Shown: positions 23,701 to 37,000 of the stretch, piece after piece
Numbering within the stretch: position 1 is the stretch's first letter
Layout of the letters: each line of letters starts with the position of its first letter
Source: Struthio camelus
Lineage: Eukaryota; Chordata; Aves; Struthioniformes; Struthionidae
Length of the DNA stretch: 64,000 nucleotides
Reading direction: 5' to 3'
NCBI RefSeq assembly: GCF_040807025.1
Contig: NW_027182567.1
Location: 105,001-169,000 of the forward strand
The notes under the pieces: model-generated
What the model was told of the DNA's origin: nothing
Seen by the model: only the letters and a program-made list of their open reading frames with translations
The model's database searches: none
Program-made: the position numbers and the translations under genes

Positions 23701-26060
23701 CCGTATGCGTGGTCTGGGTGCTGTGTGCCCCTCTGCATACGTGCCTGTTGGCACGTCCCCGCACAGGCCCTGCTGTATGTCAGGAAACCTTTTGCCCTGT
23801 GGTTCTCAGCCCATGCCCTGTGCTGGCCTTGGTGTCCAGGGCTGTGGGAGTAGAGCAAACCAGCCCCCTGTCTGCTCTCGGCTGCTGCGTCTCGTGCTTG
23901 ACTGCGTGCGGCGCTTGCCGTGGCCTGGGGCAGCGATGAGCAGAGAGGTAGGAGCAGGCTAGAGAGCGAGGGAGAGGCCGTGCCGCGGGGCTGTCCCTTT
24001 CTGTCCTCTTGTTGTGTGCGGGGGCCCTGATGGAGGCCTCGGGAAATCCAAGAAGCTCCCTCCAGAGGGAGCGGGAGACAGAGCCCAGGGAGGCTTGTCG
24101 TGCTGCTGCCGACAACCCTCATTGTCCAGGCTGCCTCAGCAGAGGCTTGTCCTCAGCTCCGACCTCTGGCCGGGCTGGGGGACAGTTGTGCCCGGAGAGG
24201 ACGAGGCCTTGCAACGGCAAACGCTCTTGTCGGGCCCCGTTCCTGGAGTCGTTGCTGAGGCCTCCCCTCCTCTCCTCCCTGCCTGCAGGAAGACAGCAGA
24301 GTGCGAGAGCTCTCCATGCTCCTCTTCAAAGACCTGCTGGAGATTGTGGTGGGGAAGAACAAACGGAACCTGAAGCAGCATGCACAGAGGAGCCTGGTGC
24401 CGCTCTTCCTCCACATGAGTGACAAGGTGCAGAGAGTGGCCCAGGTAGGGAGCAGTGTTTTGGGGAAGCAATGCTGACATGCCGTGGGTGGAGGTGAGCA
24501 GCAAGGCAAGGGCTGCTGCCAAGTGTGCCTTGGAACGCATGGCAGCATGAGGTGCAGCTTCCTGTGTGCCGAAGGACAAGGCAGAGCTGCCTCTGCCTTC
24601 AGGGAGGGCCAGACCTAGTGGCACGCTGCGTCGTGCCATTTGGGGCTGGGAAAGGCTGGGAGCCTTGCCAAGACGAGGGGGACCCAGGGTGTCCTGCCGT
24701 GGCTGCGGTGGCATCTCCTGGTCTCTGTTGCTCTGCAGGCCTCTCAGGAAGCCCTGGTGAGCGCTGCACAGTTCCTCAAGTGGGAGGAGCTCAAGCAGCT
24801 GGCCAGAAGAGCGGAGACGTGGAAGATCGGGGAGTGCGTGGTAAGGACGTGGCCAAAGCCCCCGGGGCCGCGGCGGGATGAGGCCTGCCGCCATGGCCAG
24901 TGGGCAGGGTGCACAGCTGTGCCCCTCACGCACTGCTGCAGCCCAGAGCCCTCTACTCTAAGTGCCCGCTGGGGTGCTGAAGGGGCCCCTGGCCTGGCTG
25001 GGCCTTGGCAGAAGCATGGCGGGGATCTCAGCACCCGCAGGCCCCGCTCTGCCCTCTGCTCCCTCTGAACCTGTCTACCAGCCAGCTTCTAGCTGGGAGG
25101 CGTGGACAGGAAGGAAGAGGAGGCCGGAGCTGGGAGGAGGGACAGGCCTGGCCTTCTGGGGAGGCTCGGTGCCAACCCCCTGTCCTTGTGCTGTCTGCAG
25201 CTGCTGAGGGACAGGAGCAGAGCGGAGCAACACCTGCGCCAGAGCCTGCCATACCTGGAGAACCCGGACGCATCCTTGCGGGAGGCAGCTGTGAGGTTCA
25301 TTGGTGAGCCACAAGCCCAGGGCCATGCCTGCCCACCCAGACGGGCACACAGGAGGGTCTTCAGTCCCTCCCACCGTCCCTGGGTCCTGCACCGTGGGGA
25401 CGGGGCTGGGGCCAGCCTTGCCCAAGGGGAGCAGGCTGCATGGCCAAGCTGGCAAGGCCAGATGGGAGCTGTGCTGCTGGGGGCTTGCTGGGGAGTATGA
25501 GGGGTGAGCGGAGGTGTTTGCCTAGGGCTCATCGGGCAGCAAGTGAAGAAGCGGAGGAAGGAGAAGGTGCAGGAGCTGTGCACTGGTGAGTGAGAGCAGC
25601 GCTGTGTCAGGCAGCCCTGGCAGGGAGGAGGGAGGAGGCTGGGAAGTGAGCTGCAGTTCACTGGCCTGCCCCAGGTGAGGAAGGCTCTGTGTCCCTATGT
25701 GGGGGAGAGCAGGGGGTATTTGGGGCGCATCTGGGGCTTGGCCGACCTGCAAGTGCCAGCTGATCCATTTGTCCTACCTGCTGCCTCCTCCGCATGGGAA
25801 GAGCTGAGTGGGGCTGGCCCTGCCTGGGGGGGGATTCCTGGGATCTCTGCAAAGGTGGGAGTCTGTTCTCAGCTCGGTGCCTTTCTCTCGCAGCCCTCCA
25901 GCCCCTGGAAAATGATGCGGAACCTTTAGTCCGTTGCCTGGTGTCACAGACCATCATGAACCTGAGGGTGCCAAGGAGAACATCAAGATTCCACCTCGGA
26001 GCACTGTGTCCCTGGCTCCCGAGAGCGTGGGCGAGGTGGCACCCTCCCGCCAGGACGTGA
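14763..26060 (+). CDS. MROH-like: MROH-like gene copy B, complete (22 coding exons, 951 aa)
   Basis: Maestro heat-like repeat family protein, predicted to be an all-helical HEAT solenoid acting as a protein-interaction scaffold. No enzymatic motif, signal peptide or membrane segment is seen, so it is probably cytosolic. Coding exons: 14763-14916, 15413-15507, 15717-15842, 15954-16033, 16502-16622, 16951-17037, 17844-17948, 18370-18550, 18992-19101, 19634-19783, 19989-20143, 20555-20702, 21316-21503, 21592-21729, 22258-22372, 22841-22978, 23477-23653, 24289-24444, 24739-24840, 25201-25303, 25526-25585, 25894-26060. They sum to 2,856 nt, an unbroken frame with every junction GT-AG. The ATG (MAERPPSRPR) lies one base after an acceptor-like CAG, so a non-coding first exon is likely upstream. 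Residues 1-51 are a charged leader, and HEAT-like helices follow from about residue 55. The C-terminal tail after residue about 921 is Arg/Trp/Pro-rich. The family assignment is from recognised sequence style; paralogue number and expression are unknown. Confidence 0.87.
16465..16500 (+). repeat. (TC)n microsatellite forming a splice-acceptor polypyrimidine tract
   Basis: Eleven TC dinucleotides, then ACTCTCTCTTTGCAG, sit directly before coding exon 5 of copy B. The microsatellite is itself the polypyrimidine tract of the acceptor. The same length is seen at 35718 and 54974. Confidence 0.9.
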
Positions 26061-26616
26061 CTCTGTTTGAGCAGAGCTGACGCAGCTGTGCCAATGCCAT
26101 GGTGCTGCACACCACGGACACACGCAAGTGTGCTGGAAGGTCTGGCTCATTGCTGGCATCTCCCGCAGCCCCAGGACAGCTCGACTCCTCAAGCACAGCC
26201 CCTGTTGTGCTACCGCTTCATGGCTTTGTTGGGCTTCCCGCAAAGATACAGCCCCGTTTCCTCAGCCGGAGTGAGTGTTCTTTTTTTAGGGAGCCAAAGG
26301 CAAGGGGCAAAACTTGCTGCCTGCATGAATCTGGCTTGTCCTGGGGGGGACGGGGTGTCCACTCGTTCCAATATGCCAGGCCAGCGTAGAGCGGCCTGAC
26401 ACACTTTGGTTTTGCTGCAAAGCGTCAACTGCTCTGCTGGCCCACAATAGCCAAGGGAAAGGGGGAGAAAAGCTTTGGCCTCCCCTGCCCTCTCCAGTCA
26501 CCCCAGGGCAAGAGCAGGCCCCTGCTGTCTTCAGGGCTTGCATCTCAGGTGGAAGGGCAGAGCTGGGGTATGACATGCAGTTCTGTTTCTATCGCCACTG
26601 CCTACCCTGCGCATGC

Positions 26617-27083
26617 AGGCCTCAAGGCCGAACCGTCCATGAACTCCAGAATCATTGCTGAGCATGTAACGGCCAAACCCATTAAAAGCAGCTAATAAAG
26701 ATACACAGCTGGCTCATGGGGCTAAAAAGTAGACTGCAGGGGACAAGATGGGATGCACCTGGGTTGGGGTTGACCTCGGAGGAGATAAGGGACTGTGGGA
26801 AACAAGGACGTGGCAACCAGTGTGGGCTGAAGGCCAAGACCAACCAGAAGGAGAGTAAAGAAGACTCAGTAAAGAAGATTGGGGGAGACCTTCCCTGGCA
26901 GGTGGGAAATAAAACTGTAAAGGGTCTAATTAGGCCAGAATTCCTTTGTTCAAGGTCCCTCCCTGGAGGCACCCAGCTCCAGCAGTTACTATGCTGCACC
27001 ATCATTTAAAGAAATAAAATTTTGCTGCTAGATGTGCGTGAGGCTCTGCTTCTTGGAAACCTAGGATCAAAGTGTTTGCACAG
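26617..27083 (+). repeat. 5' LTR, 5'-truncated, unit 2
   Basis: Array copy of the LTR in unit 1, with the same truncation. Confidence 0.7.
26694..26699 (+). terminator. Candidate poly(A) signal for MROH copy B, inside the LTR
   Basis: AATAAA is the first hexamer class found downstream of the copy B stop at 26060, apart from ATTAAA 13 bp before it. It is identical to the copy A arrangement. Confidence 0.4.
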
Positions 27084-27236
27084 CACTTTGGCACCCCAGA
27101 TGGCAGTGTAGCCAACCACCATTGGACCCTCTTGGCTCCAAACATCCAAATTTAGAAAAGGAAGAGGAAAAAAAGGAGAAAAAAGCCGTTACAGTCAAAT
27201 CGATCCCTAGCTAGTTAGCTGTCCCTTTATGTCAGG

Positions 27237-28665
27237 ATGATTGTCCATCTTACAATTAATGTGGGGGTTAACCCAAGGAAGGATCCTTCGATTCTAAGAA
27301 ATGTGCTCTGCTACAGCTTATATTGGAAGATGAAAAGCCTCACTGAATGGATTATTGGTATGTGTGGGATAATTGGATGTGGGACCGGCGAGATCCAAGG
27401 AGGACAAACGGCACCCTCTGTAAAACTACTCTTGCTGCAGCAGATATAGGTGTCCCAAATAACGCCCCAGGAGCTACTGCTCCGCCTTACACTCCTCCGG
27501 TGGTGCCTCCTGAAGATCTGTCTATCTGTCCCTCTCCTCCTCTTACTCAGACTTCCCCTCCTCCCGTGGCAGGACTCCATCCTATGGTTGCTAATGTTTT
27601 ACCTAATGCAGCAGCATTACAACCGAGTGCAGCGGTTGGGGGAGCTAACCCCCCTCACGTGGTACTGCATGTATTTACTGGCCAACCCTGGAGTCCGAGT
27701 GATTGAGCATTGTGGGCAAGCAAAATGCCCAGGTTGAGGGAGGATGCGGAAAGGAGCGCTCAGCTGTTTTCTAATATATATGCACTGGGTATAATCCAAA
27801 CTGGCGGGATACCCAAGTACTCTTGAGAGAGTTGTTCTGACCAAACTGGCGGGATACCCAAGTACTCTTGAGAGAGTTGTTCTGACCAAACGAGCGAGAT
27901 GATAAAATAGTTAATAAAGAGGCAAAGTTTGTACAACAGACTGGGGGAAACACAAATCGTTAGCCAGCAAACGATCCAAATTGGGATTACAATAACGCAG
28001 GGGACAGAGTCGCTTGCCAGACAGGACTCCGGAACTCGGTAGAAGCTATTAGAGCATGTAGCAAACTAGGAGTGGATTGGACTAGAGTGCAGGAGCGTAG
28101 ACAGAGCTTGGACAAAGAGGCCAGGGATTTTGGGGGACGACTAGGGCAAGCCTTGTTGAACTATGGGGGAAGGACTTTCCAGAATTGGAATGATGCACTA
28201 GCCATTAGTGTCTTTGTCCATCAGGCCGCTCCGGATAGCCCAAAAGAGTTGAAGGAGCACATGCCAGGGTGGCAAGGAGAAACTTCACAAAGGATTTTAA
28301 GCGTGGCAGTATTGGTCTATGACGGGAGAGAGGAGAAACAGCAAGGGAAGCAAGCAAAGGAACGGAAGAAGGAAAACCAAGAAGAGGCTAATCTCTTAGC
28401 AGCAGCTTCAGGACGGAACTTGCAAATTAGAGGAAGGGGTAGAGGAAGAGACAGAGGAGGCCGAGGAAGGCTAGGGCAATGCCAAGGGCAAGGACGAGAA
28501 GGGGACAGGAGAAGACGGGGAGACAGTGAGGGACCGGAATGTTATTTCTGTGGCAATGTAGGACGTATGCAGAGAGAATGTCCCCTTTGTCCAAGAAGGC
28601 CCCCAGGAGTAAGGAGCCCCCAGGGAAGCGGATCAGCTTGGGAGGGTGGACAGTATTCACAATGA
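27237..28665 (+). pseudogene. gag: Broken retroviral gag, unit 2
   Basis: Array copy of the unit 1 gag with the same frameshift, stops, 45-bp internal duplication and Arg-substituted zinc knuckle. The open capsid-nucleocapsid end runs to 28665. Confidence 0.75.
27796..27885 (+). repeat. Perfect 45-bp tandem duplication in gag, unit 2
   Basis: Array copy of the duplication in unit 1. Confidence 0.95.
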
Positions 28666-29192
28666 CTAGAGACAGGGGAATCCAGAAACTCTGAGGAGAG
28701 AGAAATGTTTAGCATATTGTGTACATCTTCGAGATGCTGTCTCTTAGGGAGATACCTGCTTTTTCAAGAGCTGCAGACAAACTTCCAAAAGAGCAGTACC
28801 ATCTTCATGTTTGCTTAACAGAAGGATTATCCTAGTTAAGGCGGGCTTATCTCCTTCAGTGTTCTGCCTTCAATAACTAAAAATGGTAACATAACTTCTT
28901 GTTTGTCATAATGCACTATTGGGAACGGGATTACAATCGAAAAAGAGGAATGCCTATACTTTGTGCTTCACGAATTAGTGCCCGGCTGCAAAAGCACAGC
29001 TGCATCTCTGTTCTTGAGTCTCCAAACCAAATCCGTGCAGTAAGGCTTTCTTAACAACCCAGCAACACCTGGGCGCCTTTTCAAGTGACTTGTGATTTGT
29101 GGCATAATGATTAAAGCTTTTGCTTCTCTCTATTTGGTTTTCTGAAACATTAATTTGTAATTTAACTCGATTGCCTTGTCTGATGTGTTTGT

Positions 29193-29555
29193 ATGAGAAC
29201 CCTTTGTCATTTTATAATCATAAATACTATTGCTGTAGCTGCAAGCAATCACCCAAAGATTTCTATCTGTAACTTTACTGGGATCCTGGGATGCAACTGG
29301 AATTCCTCAGCTCCTATTACATCTCAACAGCAGCTGCAGTCCAATTCTACACTAAACCAGTACAAAAGAAAAATCAAAAGAACATCAACTCTTTTTGAAT
29401 GGTCACTAACAGCAACAGGAATTTTTAACCTTCACCCGGTAGTGATATTGCTAGCATCAACATTGTTCTCTTTACTGCTCATAATCCTCCTACACCTCTG
29501 TGTGTGTGGTAGTTATTGCGAAAGACACAAGCCCTGCTGTTATATACTGAATTAA
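29193..29555 (+). pseudogene. Env-like transmembrane remnant, unit 2
   Basis: Array copy of the remnant in unit 1, with an identical translation. Confidence 0.35.
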
Positions 29556-30177
29556 TATATGCTGATCAGTAGACACTGAGGTCTATTTATACCACGAGGC
29601 AAGAGGCTCCTGTACGGCCACTTTGTGAGGTGGAGGGTTTGACTCTAGTTGTGGGGGGGAAGGTGGCAGGACCTTCGCCCTCCACTTTCCCAAGTGATCG
29701 ACCATGACCTCGGCACATACAAACAACTAGTGGTAAAGTCACTAGCAGAAAGCCCGGCTGAGAAGTCCTCGCTGGGGAGCAAACGAGAAACTTCCTCCTG
29801 AAATTTGAAAGGTACGTGACTTCCAATATGACACACCGTGGCTAGATCACACCTGATTTGGCTAATGGTACAAATCATGGACGTAGTATAAATAGACATC
29901 ACTCAGGACAGCCATTTGAACTCTCCTGAGGAACAACGCGCCTCTACACCGCGATCTCCCCTCGACTGGGGACATCTCTTAAAGTTGAAAGATCCCGCAC
30001 ACTCCATGAACAGAGGTCAAAAAACCTATCATTTAATCTAAGGTAAACTTCACAAAAAAAAAAAAAGGAGAAAAAGTGCCTCACATTCTCCTCTATGATG
30101 TGCACAAATACTCTACCCCAATATATGTATCCAGCAGGTGTGCTCATAGAAACCAAGGGAGGACTGTTGGAGGAAAT

Positions 30178-30468
30178 TGTAGCCGATTTAGCTTCCGCTT
30201 CGCATAAGTCTCACTCTTGCTTAGCATCAGTGCCTAAAGTAGATGAAGCCTGCAGGCCTCAAGGCTGAACTGTCCTTGAACTCCAGAAACATTGCGAAGG
30301 ATGTGACGTTGCCAGTGCTGTAACTGCCAAACCAGTTAAAACTAGCTGACAAAGATACAAAACTAGCTCATGAGGCTACAAAGTAGACTGCAGGAGACAA
30401 GATGGGATGCACGTGGGTTGGGGTTGACCTTGGAGGAGATAAGGGCCTGGGAGAAACAAGGACATGGC
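30178..30468 (+). repeat. 3' LTR, truncated, unit 2
   Basis: Array copy of the truncated forward LTR in unit 1. Confidence 0.7.
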
Positions 30469-30939
30469 ATTAATTATTTCTTTGACATGAATTACAAGAA
30501 TAAATGACAGTACAGGAAGTAACAGCTCGAGCTGGCTGCCTCCACGCAGGGACCCTGAACAAAGACATTCTGGGCTAATCAGACCCTTTGCAGTCTTATT
30601 TCCCCACCTGCCAGTGACAGTCTCCTCCAGTCTTCTTTTCTGAGTCACTGGTCTCTCCCCTTCTGACTGGTCTCTCTCTCCTTCGGACAGCTCCTGGCCT
30701 ACAGCCCAGGCCCTTATCTCCTCCAAGGTCAACCCCAACCCACGTGCATCCCATCTTGTCTCCTGCATCCTATTTTACATCCTCATTAGCTGCTTTTGTA
30801 GCCTTAGTAGCTGGTCTTAAATGGTTTTGCAGCTACATTGCCAGCAATGTTTCTCAAGTTCATTCACAGTTCGGCCTTGAGGCCCGCAGGCTTCATCTAC
30901 TTTAGGCCCTGAGACTAAGCTGAAGCTAAATCAGATACA
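30469..30939 (-). repeat. Inverted LTR, unit 2
   Basis: Array copy of the inverted LTR in unit 1. Confidence 0.75.
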
Positions 30940-31982
30940 GTGTCCTTCTCTGACACTTCCCATGGTGGGAGGGTGTCACTTACTTAGCCAACTTCAGACT
31001 TCCCACAAATCCAATCCCCACTTAGAAGTATTCTAAGAGAGAAGAGTCACTCTTGCATTGCTGTTCGTTCTCTCATCCATTCCATCTTTCTCCTCCCCCA
31101 TTGCATTGAGCTTGACACGGTAGGTGGAAAGTCCACTGGACTCCACGGGAAGAACTCCACCTTTGCAGTTCTTTGTTCTTACAGATGTCATCCATTATCA
31201 GATTGCATTTCTCTGGGAAAGGGCAAAGGAGCAAGCCACCGCTTCAAACCAGCGATGCTTGCTGCACCAGCTGCAGCTCACCTGCGCAGCACATTCCCTC
31301 TACTGCTCATCGTTTCTGCTCCTGGAAGGATGGATTTCCAGCTTTCAGGTGCTTGCAGGAGTCCAGGGCATGCCTTAAAACAAAGGCCAGCCTGTGGCAC
31401 CCTTTGTGCTGAGATTCATCCAGCTTTCTTGGCAACACCTGTGGTCAGTCACAGCCAGGCTTCTGCCCTCAACCTTCTTCCATTGTGCGGATGTATTGCT
31501 TGGCCACAACGCAATAAGCAGAGAGAGTTCCACTTCTTGGAATAGGTGCTAGCATGCCACACTAGAAAGCACAGCGGTGCCTCTGTCAACATCAACACCT
31601 ACCGGTGGGAAAAGAGCCTTCTAGGCTGAAATCGACTCACGTATGAAGGTCAAAGAACACCAACTCAAGGGTTTGGAAAAGAAAGAGTGCTTTTCTCCTC
31701 AAAACAAACAAAAAAAACCCCTCAGTTTTCATACAGTCCTCCCAGAGAAATTGCTCCTTGAGTTCACACGAGGTTAGCTGTTTTGCTTTTGTAAAACACA
31801 GGGAAAAGGTTTTAGGTTTTACAACAATTTCTTTTAGACAACGGGCAGGCATCCTTTTCCAGCTCCAACCGTGCCAGCTGAACGGGCCAACATCCTCCTA
31901 CTTGCAGGAGTGGAGGGCATAATTTCTACGCCGTATAACGTGCTCCAGCCTGAAGCAGTCCAGGCTGCTCACCAGCTCTTTG

Positions 31983-32593
31983 CCCGACGTCCGTGTGGTT
32001 TTCCGCCCACTTGGGAGCCCGGCCACGGCCCCGGGTGCCAGCAGAACTGGCAAGGCCAATAATCTGTGCCGTGCAGAGAAGGGGCCAGGTGCCGGGCGGG
32101 AGAACGCTGCCCGGAGGCGGCGGGGCTGCGGGCAGAGCGAGCGGCTCTCTGCAGCCGCCTCTTCTCCACAGAGCGGAGCTGCAGCTTCTGCTTGGCGCCA
32201 GCAGCTGCCGCGGGCGGGTGGAGAGCCCGCCCCCCGCCCGGCCAATCGGGGAGCGAGGGGAGGCAGCGAGCGAATGGGTGCCCGGGAGGGGCGGGGTGAG
32301 CCGTGAGCGACACGCAGGCCGCCCAACGGCCGCCCGGCGGGCTGTCCCTGCGGCCGCGGCCGGGGCCAGCGTGGCGCAGGGCCCGGCGGCGGCGGCCTGC
32401 TGCGTGCCCGGGCGCAGGGCCCGGGCGGGGCCCGTGGGCGAGGGGCGTGCGGCGGGGGCGTCTGCGCCACGGCCGCGCCCCAGCAGCCTGCTGCGCTCCC
32501 TGTGCCGGCGCGGGGGGCCCGGCTGGCGCCCCGTCCCTGCCATGGCCCCGCCCCTCCGCCCCTCCGCCCCCGGCCCCGGCCCAGGAGTTGGGT
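31983..32593 (+). promoter_or_regulatory. CpG-rich block, candidate promoter of MROH copy C
   Basis: Array copy of the CpG-rich block upstream of copy B. The CCAAT and GC boxes are conserved at the same relative positions. Confidence 0.5.
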
Positions 32594-34015
32594 GCTGCCG
32601 TGGCCCAAAATGGCGAAGCAGGCAATTCCCCCTGAGCGCAGGAAAGCGCTTTTTCCCCGCGAGGGCGGTTAAGCAGTGGAGCAGGTTCCCCCGAGAGGCT
32701 GTGGAGTCTCCGCTGCAGGAGAAGCTGCAAAGCCGCCTGTGCTGGTGTGGGGCAACGTGCTGTAGGTGCCCCTGCTTGAGCGGGGCTGGAGCAGAGCATC
32801 TGCAGCGGTGCCTGCCACGCTCAGCTGCCCCAGCACGGCCCGGTCCTGCCCTTCCTCTGCCTGCCGGGGTGGGGCGCGAGGGGGCCCGGCGGGAGCGTGA
32901 GGGTGAGCGGCGGGGCTGCAGGGTAGGGGGCTGGTGCGAGGGGGAGGGTGGCTGGGGAAGGGGTTGGGGCTGGCAGTGGGGGTTCGGGCATCTCCCTGGG
33001 GTTGGTGCTTGGGGGCTGGTGTTGAGGGCAGGGCTGGGGACGAGAGCTGGCTGCATGGGGTGAGGGGTTGGGTGAGGCGTGGGGCGAGGTTTGGTGGTTG
33101 TGCTGCGGGTTTCTGGTGCTTGCTGTGAGTGTTGGCTAGCTTTGTGGGGGAGTGGGCTATGGCAGGGGTGAGGGCTGGGGTGAAGGCTAGCATTTGTTGG
33201 CTAGGGCTGAGGATTGGAGATGCCGGTGAGGGCTGGAGCAAGAGTTAGGGAAAGGGGTTGGAGGTCTGGGTTGTGGCTGGAGGGTTAGAGTTTGGGGTGA
33301 GGGATGAGAGGAGGGGATTGGGGCAAGAGGTACGGTGGCGTCAGGTTTTGAGGTGGTGCTGGTGGTTAGTGGTGAGCAGGTGAGTGCGGCCAGGCGTGGG
33401 CAGCCGGGGATGAAAGAGGAGGGAGCTGGCCATGCGGAGCCGCGCGCGGCCCCTCGAGCTGCCTCGCCCTGCCCTGCCCCAGCTCCCTCCTGCCCGGGGC
33501 GGCCGCGCTGCGGCCCTGGAGCCCCTGGCGGTGCCGGCTGCTGCTGCTGGAGCAGCTCGCGCAGCAGAGGTGACCTCAGAGCCGCCCCCGGCGGGGCCAT
33601 TGTGACCCCCCCCGTTGTGACACCCGCAGCGCTGTCAGGTGCGGGCAGTGTCCGGGCGGACGGCGACGGGAGAGGGCAGGAGCGCGTGGAGCTCGAGGAG
33701 GAGCCCCCGAGCGCAGCCGCGTCTTTCCCTGCCGCCCCGGCAGCCCCGCGGAGTCGAGGCGTTTGCCGAGGCCTTGCCAGCTCCTGCTGCGGGTGAGAGC
33801 GACGGGGCCGGGCTCGGCAGTGCCACGGGGCTGCGGGGGCCCTCGGCCGTGGCGGGGGCAGGACCTTGCGGCAGGGGCTGAGGCGCAGGAGAGCTGGCTC
33901 CAGGGCCGGGACGGGCGCGGGGACCTTTGACTGCGCTGCCCCCACCCCCGTGGGGACCCTCCCCAGCTCTGCATTAAACAAGTGTCCCCCTCCTGCCTCT
34001 GCTCCGTGCCGCAGG

Positions 34016-37000
34016 ATGGCGGAGAGACCCCCCAGCCGCCCGCGGGTGGCCTGGGAGCAGGAGTACGGCTGCCCGCGCCGGGCATCCCAGGAGCAGGACA
34101 GGGTTGCCGAGGAGAGCAGCTCTGCCTCGAGGCCCTTGGAGGGGTTCGAGTCCCAGGCGTGGCGGAGAGGTGAGTGAGCGGCCCCGTGGGGCTGGGCCGG
34201 GCTGGGGTGAGGGCCGGGGAGCGCACCCTGCTCTGCACCGGGCTCCCATCTCCCCAGCACGTGGTGTCGGGGTGCCCGGGGTGGTGGCACAGCGGTGCCC
34301 GGATGCCAGGGCCCGCTCGGGGCTTGGGAGCTGGCCCCAGCGCAGCATGCGCCCAGGAGGGAGAGCGCAGATGGACGCAGCTCCTGCTGCCTGGGACGGG
34401 CAGCGAGCGGCAGCTCCGTGGCAGGAGGAGGGATGCTGCCCATCTGGCAGCACGTTCCTCAGCCTGGTGCAGTTGAGGTTTGCCCTGCCTGGCTGGCTGC
34501 AGCAGGGCAGCCCATGTGCTGGGCACTGTGCAGCCTTGAGCAGCCTGGGGGAGACTGCGTGCCCGGGAGCAGGCCCATGGCTGGCCGGCGGGCAGAGCTC
34601 ACTGCACGGCTCTCTGCTGCCTGCCCTCCATCTCTGCAGTGCTCCTGGCTCTCTTCCTTTCTCAGGTGCAAGGTTTTCCATCAGCAGCTGGTCCGAGCTG
34701 TCCAGAGAGGATGAGGAAGCCTTGGACTTCATCCAGGCCTTTGTGGGTGGCCGAGAACAGGTAAGTGCAGCCGTTTCCATGGGGGCTGTGCCTGGGTCTC
34801 CCTGCGGGTCCGCCCATGTCTGCTGGCAGGCTGCTGGGGAGGTGCTGGCTGTGCAGAGCTGCTGCCGTCCGGGGTCCCGCCCAGCACTGCAGCCCCCTGG
34901 CTGCTCTGGTCCTGCTGGCCTTTCCTGTCCCCTCTCGCGCTCACTCTGTCTCTCTTCCCCGTCTGTCAGCAAGAGGCGCAGAAGCTGAAGTTTCTAGCGT
35001 CCATCGGCACCCTCTGTGGAGGCAGCAGCGCCAAGACCTTGTCCTGGGGCCTGGAGGTGTTCTGCTGCCGACACGAGCTGGCCGAGCATATCGAGGTGAG
35101 GGGAGAGGCAGCAGGTGTGAGGACAGGGGCAAGGCCAGCTGGGCCCTGGGTCTGCTGGTGCTGGGTGATGGCAGTTGCCGCGCTGACTGCCGGTTGTGCT
35201 GTGCAGGTGCTGCTGGAAGAGGAGCCCTTGGAGCGCCTGGGCACAGCAGTGCGCCAGCAAGCCATGCTTGCTATCACGGCAATGAGGTAGCTAGCAGAGC
35301 CCCTGGTTTGGCCAGGACCTGTGCACAGCATGTGCCTGATGGCACCGTCCCTGGCTGGGAGGTGTGCACCATGGTGGGAGGAGGCTGGCGGTGCTGTCTG
35401 CTGCGCTTCTGCTCTCCCCTTGCTTGTCAGTAGGCTTGTCAGTAGGGCAGATGGGAGGGCAGAGGGTTGCCTGCTGCAGCTCCCCAGGGCCCCTTGGCTT
35501 GTAGTGCAGAAGGGGAGGCAGGTGGTAGAGAAGGGGGGAGGCCTAGCTGCCTGGGCTCTCCTCTGCCCCTGGGCCAGTTCATGGAGGGAGGAGGTGCCTC
35601 CCTGCAGGGCTCCCTCACGTGCTCTCTGTAGCAGCCGGGGGACTCCTGCCCCAGCGGCCCACAGCCACCTCCCCAGGGCATCCAGGCACTGCTCCCAGCA
35701 CCAGTGTCCAACAGGCATCTCTCTCTCTCTCTCTCTCTCACTCTCTCTTTGCAGTGCAGTGGAGCCGGTTCTGGAGGGCAAAAAGAGCAGCCTTCTCCAT
35801 GCCTGCTTCAAGAGTGTCTTCTTGCTTCCTCCAAGAGAAGACATGGAGACCGTGGACATGTCCCTCTACTCCAAGGTAGGCGCTGGGTGAGCTACAGGGA
35901 GCCCGCCAGCCCCTCTGGGCTTGCCCCTGGCTCCGCTGTGCTGAGAGGTGACTGTCAGCTCCAAGGCTGGGCAGGATCTCAGCTTTGTTTTCCCACCCTC
36001 CTGCCTTCATGCCCTTCCCGTGGGCTGGGCCATGGGCAGTGCCCAGGGGCTGGTCCGTGCACAGCAGGTCTCCTGCCCTGAGGCCTCTCGTTGGCCCGTG
36101 CAGGGCAGCGGGTGTCCTCGCTGGGCAGCAGGGGTTCAACTGAGTCTGCTGTGGGTCAGAGGCAGTGGGGAAGGAATGCCACAGCCCCCTGTCCTCCTTG
36201 CAGACCCTCGATGCCATGGACAACATGTTGGAGGTGCTGGTGCTCAAGTCGGCCACTTCCAGCCTCCTGGAGCTGCAGAAGATCTTGCAGGTGTGGCATT
36301 TGCAAAGAGTGGGCTGCATTGGGCCTGTTCCTCAGCCCAGAGGGAAGTGACACCCTCGAGTGGACATTCCCCCCCCCGAGTGCCATGTACAGGCAGCACG
36401 CTGCAGGCAGGGGGCGTTTCTCGCTTGGGTGAGCGGAGGTTCCCCACTGGGCTCTTCTGTGAGCCCAGTGTCCCCTGGCTACAGCCCAAGTCCCTTCCCA
36501 CCCCAAACATCCTCCAGGCTCTTGGGAACACCTTGCCCCCATGAGCACTCCTGGGCCACCTCTGCCCCCAAAGCTCTCCTTGCACCAAAGCAGTGGGAGG
36601 AATGTCACCCTTCTTCTCTAGGCACTGCACTGATGGCAGCTGGTGCTGCTGTCCCCCCGCCTCCGCGTGCCTTGTGCTTTCCTTGCCAGATCGGAATGGG
36701 GCAGAGACCCACTGGGAGCTGCCCGTCCTGCAAGGGGAGCCGAGCCTGGAAGCTTGGTTCTTCTGCCATGCCAGGAGGCCGGAGGCCAGGCTGCCCACTG
36801 CAGACCCCTAGGGAAGGTGTGGCCTGAAAGGCCTGCCATCCTGAAGAGGGCACCCGGGGCCATGTGCATGGCCAGGAGCAGAGGCTGGGAGGGGGCTTGG
36901 GTGTGGCTGGCTGCCTGAGGGCAAGGTGGGCCTTGCAGGCTGGGGCCTGTAGGGGCAGGAAGGCCATTCCAGGCTTGGCTCTAGCTCCGAGGAAGCCTTG

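Larger units (their letters stand above)
26617..30939 (+). mobile_element. Decayed class I endogenous retrovirus, unit 2
   Basis: Copy of the unit 1 provirus with the same truncations, stops and inverted LTR. The lesions predate the array amplification. Confidence 0.8.
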
